Source of the DNA: Reichenbachiella carrageenanivorans
GTDB taxonomy: Bacteria > Bacteroidota > Bacteroidia > Cytophagales > Cyclobacteriaceae
Assembly (NCBI RefSeq): GCF_025639805.1
Contig: NZ_CP106735.1
Location: 994,001 to 1,058,000, forward strand
Length of the DNA stretch: 64,000 bases
Direction of reading: 5' to 3'
Position numbers and translations under genes: made by a program. Below the pieces are notes generated by a model. The model worked only from the letters and a program-made list of their open reading frames with translations. It was not told the DNA's origin and made no database searches. Of the stretch, positions 26,668 to 35,445 are shown piece by piece; position 1 is the first letter of the stretch; the number at the start of each line of letters is the position of its first letter.

Positions 26668-27582
26668 TTGAACTTAGTAAAAATTAATGGTGTATCTAAA
26701 TCCTACGGAGACCACCAAGCACTAAACAATATCGAATTTAGCATACCCGAAAACAGTATATTCGGCCTCCTCGGCCCCAATGGGGCTGGCAAGACTACCC
26801 TGATTCGAATTATTACACAGATCATCCTGCCAGACAAAGGGCAGGTGTTTTTTAGAGACGTACCTATGTTGGCCGAAGACGTACGTAAGATCGGCTACCT
26901 GCCTGAAGAGCGTGGGCTATACAAAAAGATGAAGGTATCTGACCAGCTCGTGTTTCTAGCTCGACTCAAAGGCATGACCCGTTCGGATGCTGTTGCGTCT
27001 ATCCGCCATTGGATGGAAAAACTCGACATTATGGCATGGCACAACAAAAACGTAGAAGACCTATCCAAAGGTATGCAGCAAAAGATTCAATTCATTGCTA
27101 CCGTTGTGCACAACCCTTCACTGATCATCTTGGACGAACCCTTTTCTGGATTCGACCCAGTAAATGCCAATCTCATCAAAGACGAAATATTAGAACTAAA
27201 AGAAAAAGGAGCCACAATTATATTTTCTACACATAGGATGGAATCTGTAGAGGAGCTTTGTGATCAAATCACGTTAATTCATCATGCTAAGATTTTGATC
27301 CATGGCGCCAAAAAGGACATTAAAAATCAATACCGAAATCACACCTTCATAGCAGAGCATGTGGGCGATATTCCTCTTGCGAATCAAGGGTTTGAGGTAC
27401 TCCAAACTACACCATTAGAAGATGGTGTGGTCCGATCAGAAATCAAAATATCAGAAACTCTCTCGGTCAATGATCTGGTAAATTATATCACATCTAAAAC
27501 TCAGATTATTTCCATCAACGAAAAAATACCCTCTATCAACGATATTTTTATTTCCACTGTAAAACCCTCTGGCCATGCATAA
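26668..27582 (+). CDS. ABC transporter ATP-binding protein (NatA type)
   Basis: The 304-residue cytoplasmic ATPase of a two-gene ABC-2 exporter. It has Walker A GPNGAGKTT (about residues 35-43), the signature LSKGMQQKIQF with LSKGM replacing LSGGQ, Walker B LIILDEPFSGFDP and the H-loop STHRM. The C-terminal 90 residues match the DUF4162 tail of NatA-like proteins. The start is TTG at 26668 (LNLVKINGVSK); no ATG is available upstream of Walker A. The last eight bases overlap the permease gene. Family members export sodium or peptides; the substrate is unknown. Confidence 0.92.
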   Translation: MNLVKINGVSKSYGDHQALNNIEFSIPENSIFGLLGPNGAGKTTLIRIITQIILPDKGQVFFRDVPMLAEDVRKIGYLPEERGLYKKMKVSDQLVFLARLKGMTRSDAVASIRHWMEKLDIMAWHNKNVEDLSKGMQQKIQFIATVVHNPSLIILDEPFSGFDPVNANLIKDEILELKEKGATIIFSTHRMESVEELCDQITLIHHAKILIHGAKKDIKNQYRNHTFIAEHVGDIPLANQGFEVLQTTPLEDGVVRSEIKISETLSVNDLVNYITSKTQIISINEKIPSINDIFISTVKPSGHA

Positions 27583-28882
27583 AATAGGACTCATCATTGC
27601 GCGCGAATACATCGCTAGAGTAAAAAAGAAGTCATTTATCATCATGACCATTCTAGGGCCTATATTATTTGCAGGCATGATGGCTCTGGTGTTTTGGTCG
27701 GCCACTAGATCTGGCGATCAGAAATTGATACAAGTCATTGATGAATCAGGTTATTTTAAAAATCAAATTGAAAGTACAGAAGCGATTACCTATCAATTCA
27801 TCGCTGCAGATGTAGAGCAGACCAAACAATCGCTGCTACAAAGCGATGCCATTTTTGGCTTGTTGCACATTCCTAAAATCAATTTGAATCAGCCAGAGGG
27901 CATCAAATTTTACTCTACTCAAAACCCTGGCATCGCCTTGGAAGGAGGAATAGAAAAAAGAATTAAAGGAATTATAGAAGATGAAAAACTAGCTCATTCA
28001 GGTCTGGATCAGGCCTTGATCGACAACCTAAGAGCCAAAGTAGACATCCAAACCATCAACCTCTCAGACACTGGCGACGAGAGTGAAAGTAACTCTGGAG
28101 TAGCTTTTGGAGTAGGTTATGTGTCTTCATTTTTGCTCTATATGTTTATATTCATCTACGGTATGCAGATCATGCGTGGGGTCACTCAAGAAAAAACCAG
28201 TAGGATCATCGAGGTCATGATTGCATCCGTGCGCCCCTTCCAGCTGATGATGGGCAAGATTTTGGGCATTGCTGCTGTAGGACTTACGCAGTTTGTCCTA
28301 TGGGCCGTAATGACTACGGCGCTTACCTCCGTCACTTCCTCCATGATCTTAGATCAGCCCACTCCCGCAGAGCAAGCGCTGAACGAAGCGGGTGCAGATA
28401 CTGCACAAATGGAGGCTCAGAAAAAAGCCTTCGATATCATGAGCATCACGAACAAAATAGACATCCCCCTTATTCTAACTAGCTTTTTGATTTACTTTTT
28501 AGGCGGATATTTATTGTACGGAGCCTTGCTGGCTGCCATTGGTTCTGCCGTGGATAGTGAAGCAGACTCTCAGCAGTTTATGCTCCCTATCACATTGCCT
28601 CTGATCTTTTCTATGATGATGATTTCTATCGTGATCCAAGAGCCACATGGAAGCATGGCGTTTTGGCTATCTATCATACCATTTACCTCGCCAGTGATCA
28701 TGATGATGCGATTGCCTTTTGATGTACCCATGTGGGAACTGGCGTTGTCTATTGGCTTATTGATATTGGGCTTTTGTGCTACCACTTGGATGGCTGGGAG
28801 AATTTACCGCATTGGGATTTTTATGCACGGCACCAAGGTGAATTATAAAACATTAGTCAAGTGGTTTGTAATGAAAATCTAG
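27575..28882 (+). CDS. ABC-2 type permease (NatB-like)
   Basis: The 435-residue membrane partner of the preceding ATPase, overlapping it by eight bases. One N-terminal membrane segment (about residues 25-45) is followed by a large extracytoplasmic domain (about 50-175). A cluster of five or so membrane segments comes after it, starting with VGYVSSFLLYMFIFIYGM. The motif QEKTSRIIEVMIASVRPFQL is the ABC-2/NatB signature at the cytoplasmic coupling helix. A strong bidirectional terminator lies 30 bp after the stop. Confidence 0.9.
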   Translation: MHKIGLIIAREYIARVKKKSFIIMTILGPILFAGMMALVFWSATRSGDQKLIQVIDESGYFKNQIESTEAITYQFIAADVEQTKQSLLQSDAIFGLLHIPKINLNQPEGIKFYSTQNPGIALEGGIEKRIKGIIEDEKLAHSGLDQALIDNLRAKVDIQTINLSDTGDESESNSGVAFGVGYVSSFLLYMFIFIYGMQIMRGVTQEKTSRIIEVMIASVRPFQLMMGKILGIAAVGLTQFVLWAVMTTALTSVTSSMILDQPTPAEQALNEAGADTAQMEAQKKAFDIMSITNKIDIPLILTSFLIYFLGGYLLYGALLAAIGSAVDSEADSQQFMLPITLPLIFSMMMISIVIQEPHGSMAFWLSIIPFTSPVIMMMRLPFDVPMWELALSIGLLILGFCATTWMAGRIYRIGIFMHGTKVNYKTLVKWFVMKI

Positions 28883-28911
28883 TCTAATCAATTCCCTCCA
28901 AAAGCAACAAA

Positions 28912-28943
28912 AAATCCCCTGCCGATTATTCAGCAGGGGATTT
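28912..28943. terminator. Bidirectional terminator between convergent genes
   Basis: AAATCCCCTGC (28912-28922) pairs perfectly with GCAGGGGATTT (28933-28943). T-rich tracts follow on both strands (TTTCTTT on plus; TTTTTTG on minus), so it can end both the ABC exporter and the convergent OmpL47-type gene. Confidence 0.75.
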
Positions 28944-28968
28944 CTTTCACGGAAGTGAAACCAAACAG

Positions 28969-30702
28969 TTACTTCACGAATATCTCTATTTCATCTGAGG
29001 TCGTTGCGTTACCTAGCTTATCGGTAGCTCGGATCTTGTAAGTCACCAGTCCTCTGGTGTCTATTTTCACAGGGCGAGTATATTCTACTTCTGCAGCACC
29101 GTTCAAGGTATAGTAGATTTTGTCTGTATCTACTGTCTTATCGGTAGCTCCCAAGAATAATTTAACTCCCTTAGAATATACACTAATTGGCAATCCTTCT
29201 TTTTCATCTAAGATAATTTTGCCGACAGGCTCCATACTGAGTATGTGCTCCACTTTAGGACCTGTGTTATCCACCACAAAAAAGAACGACTTGGTGTTTC
29301 TGTTGTTGACCTGATCCGTACCGTAAAAATCGATGGTGTAAAAACCCTCTTCTTCTAGCTTGATTGGCCCAGTGTAGGCTTGTCCCTGACCACCGTTGAT
29401 CTTATACCCCAAATCTTTGATTCCGCTTTCTGCATCAAGTGCCGACAGAGCTATTTCAGAATTGCTAGTTACGAAAGCGGTATCCCTAGAGTGGTACTGG
29501 CTACCCGTAAACTCATAACTGATCTCTGGTGCTTCCATGTCTATATCCAACGACGATCGGCTCAGGTTGTCTTCCTCTAGCTTTCCATCGAATCGGTTGT
29601 TGACTTTGTCTATCGCATAGTAAGTAATGACATGGTTACCTCCCGTCTTGTCCAATATAAACGGCTCATAGTACGTTTCTGCCTCTGCTCCATCTATCGA
29701 ATATTTGATCGTTTTTACGCCCGCTTTGTTATCCTCTGCGGTCAGTTTCACTTTGGTTCTGGTAGATACAAATACTCGGCCTCTATTTTGGTATTGGTCA
29801 CCTACTATGGTAGCCTCTACAAGAGGTACTGTTTTATCAAGATAAAACTCGATGACTTTATCCTCTTCTTTGTTTTTTACATTGTCGTATCCATAATAAT
29901 GGATCGTGTGAGAACCGTCAGATAAAGAAGCCAAATTAATTTGATCTTTGAATATTTGCTCCGTACCGTTATCGATTTTATAGGCGACCCTACTCAATCC
30001 AGATGATGCATCTACAGATTGTAGTTTGATGAAAGTTCTTGGTGAAAAAATCATACCACTGCGATCGTTGTGCACGGTGTATTCCGAAACAGGGTTAGTT
30101 AAATCCACTCTAAATTGATAAATCTGAATAGGTTCTACATTGCCCGTATTATCCGCCGAATAAATTTTAACATCGTACTCCTTATCTACATTCAGATCCT
30201 GCTCACCCTGAAAAGCCAAGAAATTATTATTGTCTACAGAATAAAAAGTTTTTTGCACCCCAGATTGGTTATCAGTAGCCTGGGTTTTTAGTTTCAAACC
30301 CTTGCCATAAAACTGCTGACCAGCTGTGCTTTTGTATTTTGGTGCCTCTTCAAAAGTGACAGTAGTTTTGGGTGCATAGCTGTCTTTGTAGACTTCGAAA
30401 AGCAATTCAAACTTAGGCTGTAGCTGCTTACCTGTAGAATCTGCTGCCCAATTGGACCTAATATAGTTGACCCCTTCGGTATCCAAATACATCGGGTTCG
30501 TATAATCCTCATGAATTTTACTTTCTAATCGGTGTAGATTTTTTCCATCTGGAGTCTCTGAGATAAACAAATAAACAGGATTTGTGCCTTGCCAATAGAG
30601 CTTTCCATCTTCGTTGATGTAATATTGCTTCTTCACATTAGGCAGCTCTTGGGAAAAGACCACAAACGGACAAAAAATTAGAAAAAATAATGCCTTTCTC
30701 AT
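28969..30702 (-). CDS. Secreted protein with tandem OmpL47-type beta domains
   Basis: 577 residues with signal peptide MRKALFFLIFCPFVVFSQ. After a unique N-terminal segment (about 20-110) come five or more repeats of about 85-95 residues. Each has the pattern '(Y/F)xSRTxVxLxAxDxxSGVxxxxYxIDG...YxxPxxLxxxGxHxIxYYAxDxVxN', for example VKLTAEDNKAGVKTIKYSID and IALSALDAESGIKDLGYKIN. This is the OmpL47-type/Ig-like repeat. No T9SS sorting domain or lipobox is present, so it is probably periplasmic or on the inner face of the outer membrane. It is divergent from the first TPR-CHAT gene, 123 bp away. Confidence 0.75.
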   Translation of the reverse strand: MRKALFFLIFCPFVVFSQELPNVKKQYYINEDGKLYWQGTNPVYLFISETPDGKNLHRLESKIHEDYTNPMYLDTEGVNYIRSNWAADSTGKQLQPKFELLFEVYKDSYAPKTTVTFEEAPKYKSTAGQQFYGKGLKLKTQATDNQSGVQKTFYSVDNNNFLAFQGEQDLNVDKEYDVKIYSADNTGNVEPIQIYQFRVDLTNPVSEYTVHNDRSGMIFSPRTFIKLQSVDASSGLSRVAYKIDNGTEQIFKDQINLASLSDGSHTIHYYGYDNVKNKEEDKVIEFYLDKTVPLVEATIVGDQYQNRGRVFVSTRTKVKLTAEDNKAGVKTIKYSIDGAEAETYYEPFILDKTGGNHVITYYAIDKVNNRFDGKLEEDNLSRSSLDIDMEAPEISYEFTGSQYHSRDTAFVTSNSEIALSALDAESGIKDLGYKINGGQGQAYTGPIKLEEEGFYTIDFYGTDQVNNRNTKSFFFVVDNTGPKVEHILSMEPVGKIILDEKEGLPISVYSKGVKLFLGATDKTVDTDKIYYTLNGAAEVEYTRPVKIDTRGLVTYKIRATDKLGNATTSDEIEIFVK

Positions 30703-30825
30703 AGCAGCATGTATTAAATTATATATTGTGAATTACTAATTCAAAAAAATGTTTGCATCTGCAATATCAAATAATTTCTTTTAAAATAGCACACTAAACT
30801 GCCTTTTCACCGAAATACAGAAATA

Positions 30826-33800
30826 ATGAAATTCAATATTGTTATCATACTAACCTTGCTTTTGAATTTGACCTATTCCTCTCTTATGGCTCAAAAAGAG
30901 TTGGCAGATTTTCATTATCATCAAGGAGATACTTTCTTACTTTTCAATAGACACGACAGCTCCATTATGCATTTTGAAAAAGCACGAGCACTGTATCTCA
31001 AAGAGCAAAACTGGAGGGGAGTAGTTGCCTCGGACAATAAAATCGCAGAAAACCTCTGTGGTACCTTTGAACTTAAAGAAGCCATGGCGCTCTCTAATGC
31101 CGCCTACCTAATGGCCGATGAAAAACTAGGAGAGTGGGACATAGAAAAGGCCAATGCCATAAACAACATCGGTAATATTCACTACCTCACGGGACAGCAC
31201 GAGCAAGCACTCATAGAATACGAAAAAGCACTTGACATAGCCAATCACGAATCTCATGGCGATGTACTCTTTTCTGCCCCTAGCAGTTTGGGTATAGGCA
31301 ATGTTTATTTTGGTAAAAATCAATATGAAGAAGCCTTCAAGCATTTCAAAAGTGCGTTAGAAGCCAATAAAAGAATCTTAGGTGAAAACCACCCCTATGT
31401 GGCCAACTCTTATTTGAGCTTGGGCAACCTGTATCGAAACAAGGGGTCGTACAATTTAGCTACTGAGTATTATGAAAAGGCGCTAGCCATCAATATTTCT
31501 GTATTTGGTGAAAACCACCCAGACGTAGCCACTACCTATGTCGGCATTGCTGACATCTACAAAAGCAAGGGTAATTATGACCTCGCCATGCAATATTACC
31601 GCCAAGCCTTAGTGATCTATCAAAAATTTCTTCATGAAAAAGACCCAAAATTTGGCGCCATCTACTTAGGGTTTGCCGATGTTTATAAAAACCAGAGCAA
31701 CTACGATCAGGCTTTAGTATACTACCAAAAGGCTTTGGATTTATTCGAACTAACTATCGGACTCGAACACCAAAACAGTGTGCGTAGTTTCCTTGGTATC
31801 GGCAATACCTACATGTATCAAGAGAAGTTTAGAGAAGCACTCGATTATTACAACAAGGTGATGGACATCAACTTCAACCTCGTAGGCGAAAACCATGTCA
31901 ACTCATCTGCCGCCAACAACAATCTCGGTAGCATTTACTACTTTTTTGGCGACTTCGATCTGGCCATTCGCTACTTCAATAAAGCACTGGCTATCGACAT
32001 CAATATCCATGGAGAAGAACACCCCAACGTGGCCAACGGCTACTACAACCTGTCGCGTGTATATGGAGAAAAAGGAGACATACGTACTGCACTCGAATAT
32101 TGCCAATTGGCCATCAATGCCAGCATCATCGACTTCGACGACAAGAATGTATTCATGAACCCAGTACTGGTCAATTTCTTCGACAACAAAGATTTACTTT
32201 GGTATTTGCAATTCAAAGGGCAGCTACTCGAAGAAGGGTTTAGAAGAAGTGAAAACGTAAAAGGGCTTGATATTTCTCTTCACAGTTTCGTATTGAGTGA
32301 CAGCCTAGTAGAACAAATTCGACAGTCCTATACCGACCGTAGAGACCAGATCGAACTTAGTGAAATGTCTGGCAGAATCTACGAATCTTCTGTAAATGCC
32401 GCCTACTCATTGATCAATTTGATCAATGAAGACAATGTAAAATACCTAGGGGCAGAAGCTACCTACGAAGGTAAAAAACAAGAATATGAAGATCGGTTTT
32501 TCTTCTTTACCGAGAAAAACAAAGGAGCGATTCTTTTCTCTTCTTTGGCTGAGTCCAATGCCATCTCTTTTGGCGGGATACCAGACACCTTGCTCGATAG
32601 AGAAAAAGTACTAAAAACCCTTATCAACAACTACACTCAAGAGCTGGCAGCTAACCCAGACCCTAGCATGATCGAGTTTTATCAACGCGAGCTATTTAAG
32701 GCCAACAGGGAATATGAGGGGCTCATCGAAAACTTTGAGTCGAACTATCCGAAGTATTATGATTTGAAATATGACGTACAAATCACAAAACTCAAGGAGG
32801 TTCAAAATTTTTTGAACGACTCCACCATGATGCTTTCTTACTTCCTCACCACAGACAGTATCTATGTGACTCAGATCGATAATTCTGGCATGAAGATAAA
32901 CAAGGTGTACCAAAAGAGGGATTATGACAAAGCAGTAAAAGCCGTAAGAAAAGGCATCTTATACAAAAGTGACAAAATTTACACCACCTATGCACGCATG
33001 CTCTACGAGCAGCTTTTCCCAATGGAAATTCCAGAACGAATCAAAAATATCATCGTAGTACAAGATGGAATCATGGCAACCATACCCTTTGAGGTCCTCC
33101 TCACTGAAGACGTAGATTACAATCATGTGGATTATGCCACTCTTCCTTATCTGATTCGTGATTATAATCTCTCTTATACATTCTCTGCCAATCTGATGTA
33201 CAAGACCTTCATGAATGAAAAAACAATCCGCCCCAAAGCACCTAAAGACGGAATGGTGATTGCCCCCGTCAATTTTGATCATTCGCTGGAAGCACTAAAA
33301 GAGGCCAAAAAATTGTCGTACGACAAAGCAGACAAAGCCAACAACTTAAGAAAAGGAATTTCCATTTCGGCCGAAGAACTCAAATCACTGCCAGGCACCG
33401 AAATAGAAGCTGAGGAAATCGACACTCTCTTCCTCAAAAACAAAAAGAAAGCAGATCAATTCATGCACTATCAAGCACAAGAAGAGATTGCCAAATCGGG
33501 TACGATGGACGAATACAAATACATCCACATCGCTTCACACGGATTTGTAAACCAGGAAGAACCAGAATTTTCAGGTATTTTCATGACAAGAGATACGCTT
33601 ACCAAAGTAGAAGATGGCATTCTATTTTCTGGCGAAGTCTACAATATCAACCTCAACGCAGAACTAGTCACTCTATCTGCATGTGAAACAGGATTAGGTA
33701 GAATTTCCAATGGCGAAGGAATAATAGGGCTAACTCGCGCCTTGATCTACGCAGGCGCAAAAAACATCACGGTATCGCTATGGAAAGTGTCTGACGAATC

Positions 33801-33981
33801 GACCAAACGGTTGATGATCGACTACTATGACAATTTTTTGCTCTACGATGTACCTAAAGACCTACACGAAAGCTTGAGTTACGCTTACGCACTAAAGAAA
33901 GCAAAAATGAATATGATAGAAAAGGGTGGACTATTTGCACACCCCTATTATTGGTCTCCTTTTGTGTTGATTGGGAAATAA
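30826..33981 (+). CDS. Secreted TPR-CHAT protein (1051 aa)
   Basis: Signal peptide (IVIILTLLLNLTYSSLMAQ), then about nine 40-42-residue kinesin-light-chain-like TPRs (residues about 30-430; repeated ENHPxVAxxYxxLGxxY and YxxALxYYxKAL). A helical linker (about 450-680) leads to the C-terminal CHAT caspase-like peptidase domain (about 730-1051). The dyad is complete: His905 in IHIASHGFV and Cys953 in LSACETGLG. The ending YYWSPFVLIGK is typical for CHAT. TPRs usually recruit partners that control the protease. Export to the periplasm or surface is predicted, unlike well-studied cytosolic CHAT proteases. Substrate and role are unknown. Confidence 0.9.
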   Translation: MKFNIVIILTLLLNLTYSSLMAQKELADFHYHQGDTFLLFNRHDSSIMHFEKARALYLKEQNWRGVVASDNKIAENLCGTFELKEAMALSNAAYLMADEKLGEWDIEKANAINNIGNIHYLTGQHEQALIEYEKALDIANHESHGDVLFSAPSSLGIGNVYFGKNQYEEAFKHFKSALEANKRILGENHPYVANSYLSLGNLYRNKGSYNLATEYYEKALAINISVFGENHPDVATTYVGIADIYKSKGNYDLAMQYYRQALVIYQKFLHEKDPKFGAIYLGFADVYKNQSNYDQALVYYQKALDLFELTIGLEHQNSVRSFLGIGNTYMYQEKFREALDYYNKVMDINFNLVGENHVNSSAANNNLGSIYYFFGDFDLAIRYFNKALAIDINIHGEEHPNVANGYYNLSRVYGEKGDIRTALEYCQLAINASIIDFDDKNVFMNPVLVNFFDNKDLLWYLQFKGQLLEEGFRRSENVKGLDISLHSFVLSDSLVEQIRQSYTDRRDQIELSEMSGRIYESSVNAAYSLINLINEDNVKYLGAEATYEGKKQEYEDRFFFFTEKNKGAILFSSLAESNAISFGGIPDTLLDREKVLKTLINNYTQELAANPDPSMIEFYQRELFKANREYEGLIENFESNYPKYYDLKYDVQITKLKEVQNFLNDSTMMLSYFLTTDSIYVTQIDNSGMKINKVYQKRDYDKAVKAVRKGILYKSDKIYTTYARMLYEQLFPMEIPERIKNIIVVQDGIMATIPFEVLLTEDVDYNHVDYATLPYLIRDYNLSYTFSANLMYKTFMNEKTIRPKAPKDGMVIAPVNFDHSLEALKEAKKLSYDKADKANNLRKGISISAEELKSLPGTEIEAEEIDTLFLKNKKKADQFMHYQAQEEIAKSGTMDEYKYIHIASHGFVNQEEPEFSGIFMTRDTLTKVEDGILFSGEVYNINLNAELVTLSACETGLGRISNGEGIIGLTRALIYAGAKNITVSLWKVSDESTKRLMIDYYDNFLLYDVPKDLHESLSYAYALKKAKMNMIEKGGLFAHPYYWSPFVLIGK

Positions 33982-33984
33982 CGG

Positions 33985-34479
33985 TCAGGCGGTCTTTCTT
34001 GGACGGCCTTTGAACGTAGTACTTTCTTTGAAACCATTTTTGTACTTCTCTTTTCGAGTGTGCCACACTTTGAAGTTGTTTTTATTGCCTACCTCAAACT
34101 GAAAGGCCATGTGTTCAGAAGGAGAGACCCACTCGAGATTTGTACTGTCATTATTTTTCGGATCGTTGTCCAAATGCACAATCATAGTGTACACTTCTGG
34201 CAATACGTTGATACAAAAAGCTTCTGCTACTTCTCTGTGAGGATATACCGTCTTTCGTTTGCCCTCATCATTGAGCAAATCCATAAAAAAACACTTACAG
34301 GTTGTATTCCAACGCTGCTTCATTACTTTCTCTTTTAGGGAAATTTCTTTCTTTGAGCCTGCATGAAAAGTCTTTCGAGCCTTTCTGCGGACACGCCCCA
34401 GATTAGACACTTCATAATTAGAAAAACCAGAGATGGTTTTCCATACCTCTTCCATTCGTTCGATCTTATGCGCTTCCAT
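33985..34479 (-). CDS. NUMOD4/HNH endonuclease family protein
   Basis: A 164-residue protein; ATG 34479 or 34455 could be used. The N-terminus, EVWKTISGFSNYEVSNLGRV, is the NUMOD4 DNA-binding motif of homing and phage HNH nucleases. The HNH core follows: HREVAEAF, then IVHLDNDPKNNDSTNLEWVS with the metal-binding His and the two Asn/Asp positions. The C-terminus has a second small motif and a basic tail (FKGRPRKTA). It is free-standing, not within an intron or intein. It ends three bases from the convergent TPR-CHAT stop codon, with no terminator between. A selfish or domesticated nuclease is possible; activity is uncertain because the first His of the usual NHID motif is shifted. Confidence 0.85.
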   Translation of the reverse strand: MEAHKIERMEEVWKTISGFSNYEVSNLGRVRRKARKTFHAGSKKEISLKEKVMKQRWNTTCKCFFMDLLNDEGKRKTVYPHREVAEAFCINVLPEVYTMIVHLDNDPKNNDSTNLEWVSPSEHMAFQFEVGNKNNFKVWHTRKEKYKNGFKESTTFKGRPRKTA

Positions 34480-34500
34480 TATTCAAAGTGGTATTTGATT

Positions 34501-34623
34501 TTACTTCAGGGTAAAAGTATGTATCATGCTGCCCTTTTGTAAATAAATTCGATGAACTTCTGAATATTCATGACCATTAAGATCGTAGACCTGACGATAG
34601 TGATTTTCGCCTGCCCTACTCAT
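34501..34623 (-). CDS. Possible 40-residue protein
   Basis: ATG at 34623 to TAA at 34501 encodes MSRAGENHYRQVYDLNGHEY followed by SEVHRIYLQKGSMIHTFTLK. It lies wholly between genes, upstream of the HNH gene on the same strand and divergent from the DUF4286 gene. The composition is protein-like (alternating hydrophobic residues, aromatic-rich). The family is not recognised and a chance frame cannot be excluded. Confidence 0.35.
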   Translation of the reverse strand: MSRAGENHYRQVYDLNGHEYSEVHRIYLQKGSMIHTFTLK

Positions 34624-34643
34624 GGTTCAACAGTCAAAATAGC

Positions 34644-34651
34644 TACCTTTG
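34644..34651 (+). promoter_or_regulatory. -7 box at leaderless spacing from the DUF4286 start
   Basis: TACCTTTG is an exact TAnnTTTG match ending only four bases before the ATG at 34656. With the usual -7 centring, transcription would begin at or next to the A of the start codon, giving a leaderless mRNA. Confidence 0.5.
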
Positions 34652-34655
34652 CTAC

Positions 34656-34961
34656 ATGATATTATACAATGTAACTGTAAGTCTGGAGGAAAACATCGAA
34701 CCTGTTTGGCTTCAGTGGATGAAACAAGATCACATTCCCAAAGTAATGGAGACAGGTCTATTCGTGGATCGAAAGATATTCAAATTGTTATCTCACGAGC
34801 AAGAGGGCGCCATCACATATGCCATTCAATATTTTGCAGACACCATAGAGCAGATCAATATATATCAAACCAAACATGCGGAAGCACTACAGGCCGAACA
34901 CGATGAAAAGTTCAAAGATAAGTTCGTCGCTTTCCGAACCATGCTAGAACATGTAGATTAA
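34656..34961 (+). CDS. DUF4286 family protein
   Basis: A 101-residue cytosolic protein. The opening MILYNVTVSLEENIEPVWLQ and the following motif HIPKVMETGLFVDRKIFKLL match the DUF4286 family, a ferredoxin-like alpha/beta fold conserved in Bacteroidota. Function is unknown. The second half is amphipathic helix (IEQINIYQTKHAEALQAEH). The start at 34656 keeps the conserved N-terminus. It stands alone between the HNH region and the convergent GNAT gene. Confidence 0.85.
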   Translation: MILYNVTVSLEENIEPVWLQWMKQDHIPKVMETGLFVDRKIFKLLSHEQEGAITYAIQYFADTIEQINIYQTKHAEALQAEHDEKFKDKFVAFRTMLEHVD

Positions 34962-34987
34962 ACCCCTAAGGCACTCCCTCAGCACAA

Positions 34988-35434
34988 TTATTGAAAATCG
35001 ATGTGGCAATTGAGCCATTCTTCGTCGAAAGACGCCTGGTACTTTTTATAAAAATTAATCGCGGACTCATTCCAGTCTAGTACTTGCCACATCATACCAC
35101 TGGCGCCTTCCGCTTTTCCATGTGCTATGACTTGATCAAAAAGCAATTGACCAATCCCTTGGCCTCTGTACGTGTCCGTCACGATCAAATCTTCCAAATA
35201 AATTCGCTTGCCTTTCCATGTAGAATAACGCCAATAATATACTGCAGCACCTACGAGGACACCATCAATCTCCACTACAAAAAAACCAAACACAGCAGAA
35301 GGCCCAAAGCCATCTTGCTTCATTCGCTCTACTGTGTTTGAGACTTGATTTTCGGCATTTTCATAGATAGCCAGCTCATAAATGAGTTCCAGTAATCTGG
35401 GTAAATCTTCTGCCGTTCCTTCTCTTAAGTACAT
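34988..35434 (-). CDS. GNAT family N-acetyltransferase
   Basis: A 148-residue cytosolic acetyltransferase. The acetyl-CoA motif is DLIVTDTYRGQGIGQLLFDQ (about residues 82-101; the R/QxxGxG/A element is RGQGIG). Motif B includes WNESAINFYKKY near 125-136. The overall layout (N-terminal ELAIYENAENQV, VGAAVYYWRYSTWKGKRIYL) resembles the spermidine/diamine acetyltransferase (SSAT-like) branch, which acetylates polyamines or thialysine; the substrate is not certain. It starts 11 bp after the serS stop and is probably cotranscribed with it. Confidence 0.9.
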   Translation of the reverse strand: MYLREGTAEDLPRLLELIYELAIYENAENQVSNTVERMKQDGFGPSAVFGFFVVEIDGVLVGAAVYYWRYSTWKGKRIYLEDLIVTDTYRGQGIGQLLFDQVIAHGKAEGASGMMWQVLDWNESAINFYKKYQASFDEEWLNCHIDFQ

Positions 35435-35445
35435 ATCAAAGCGAA

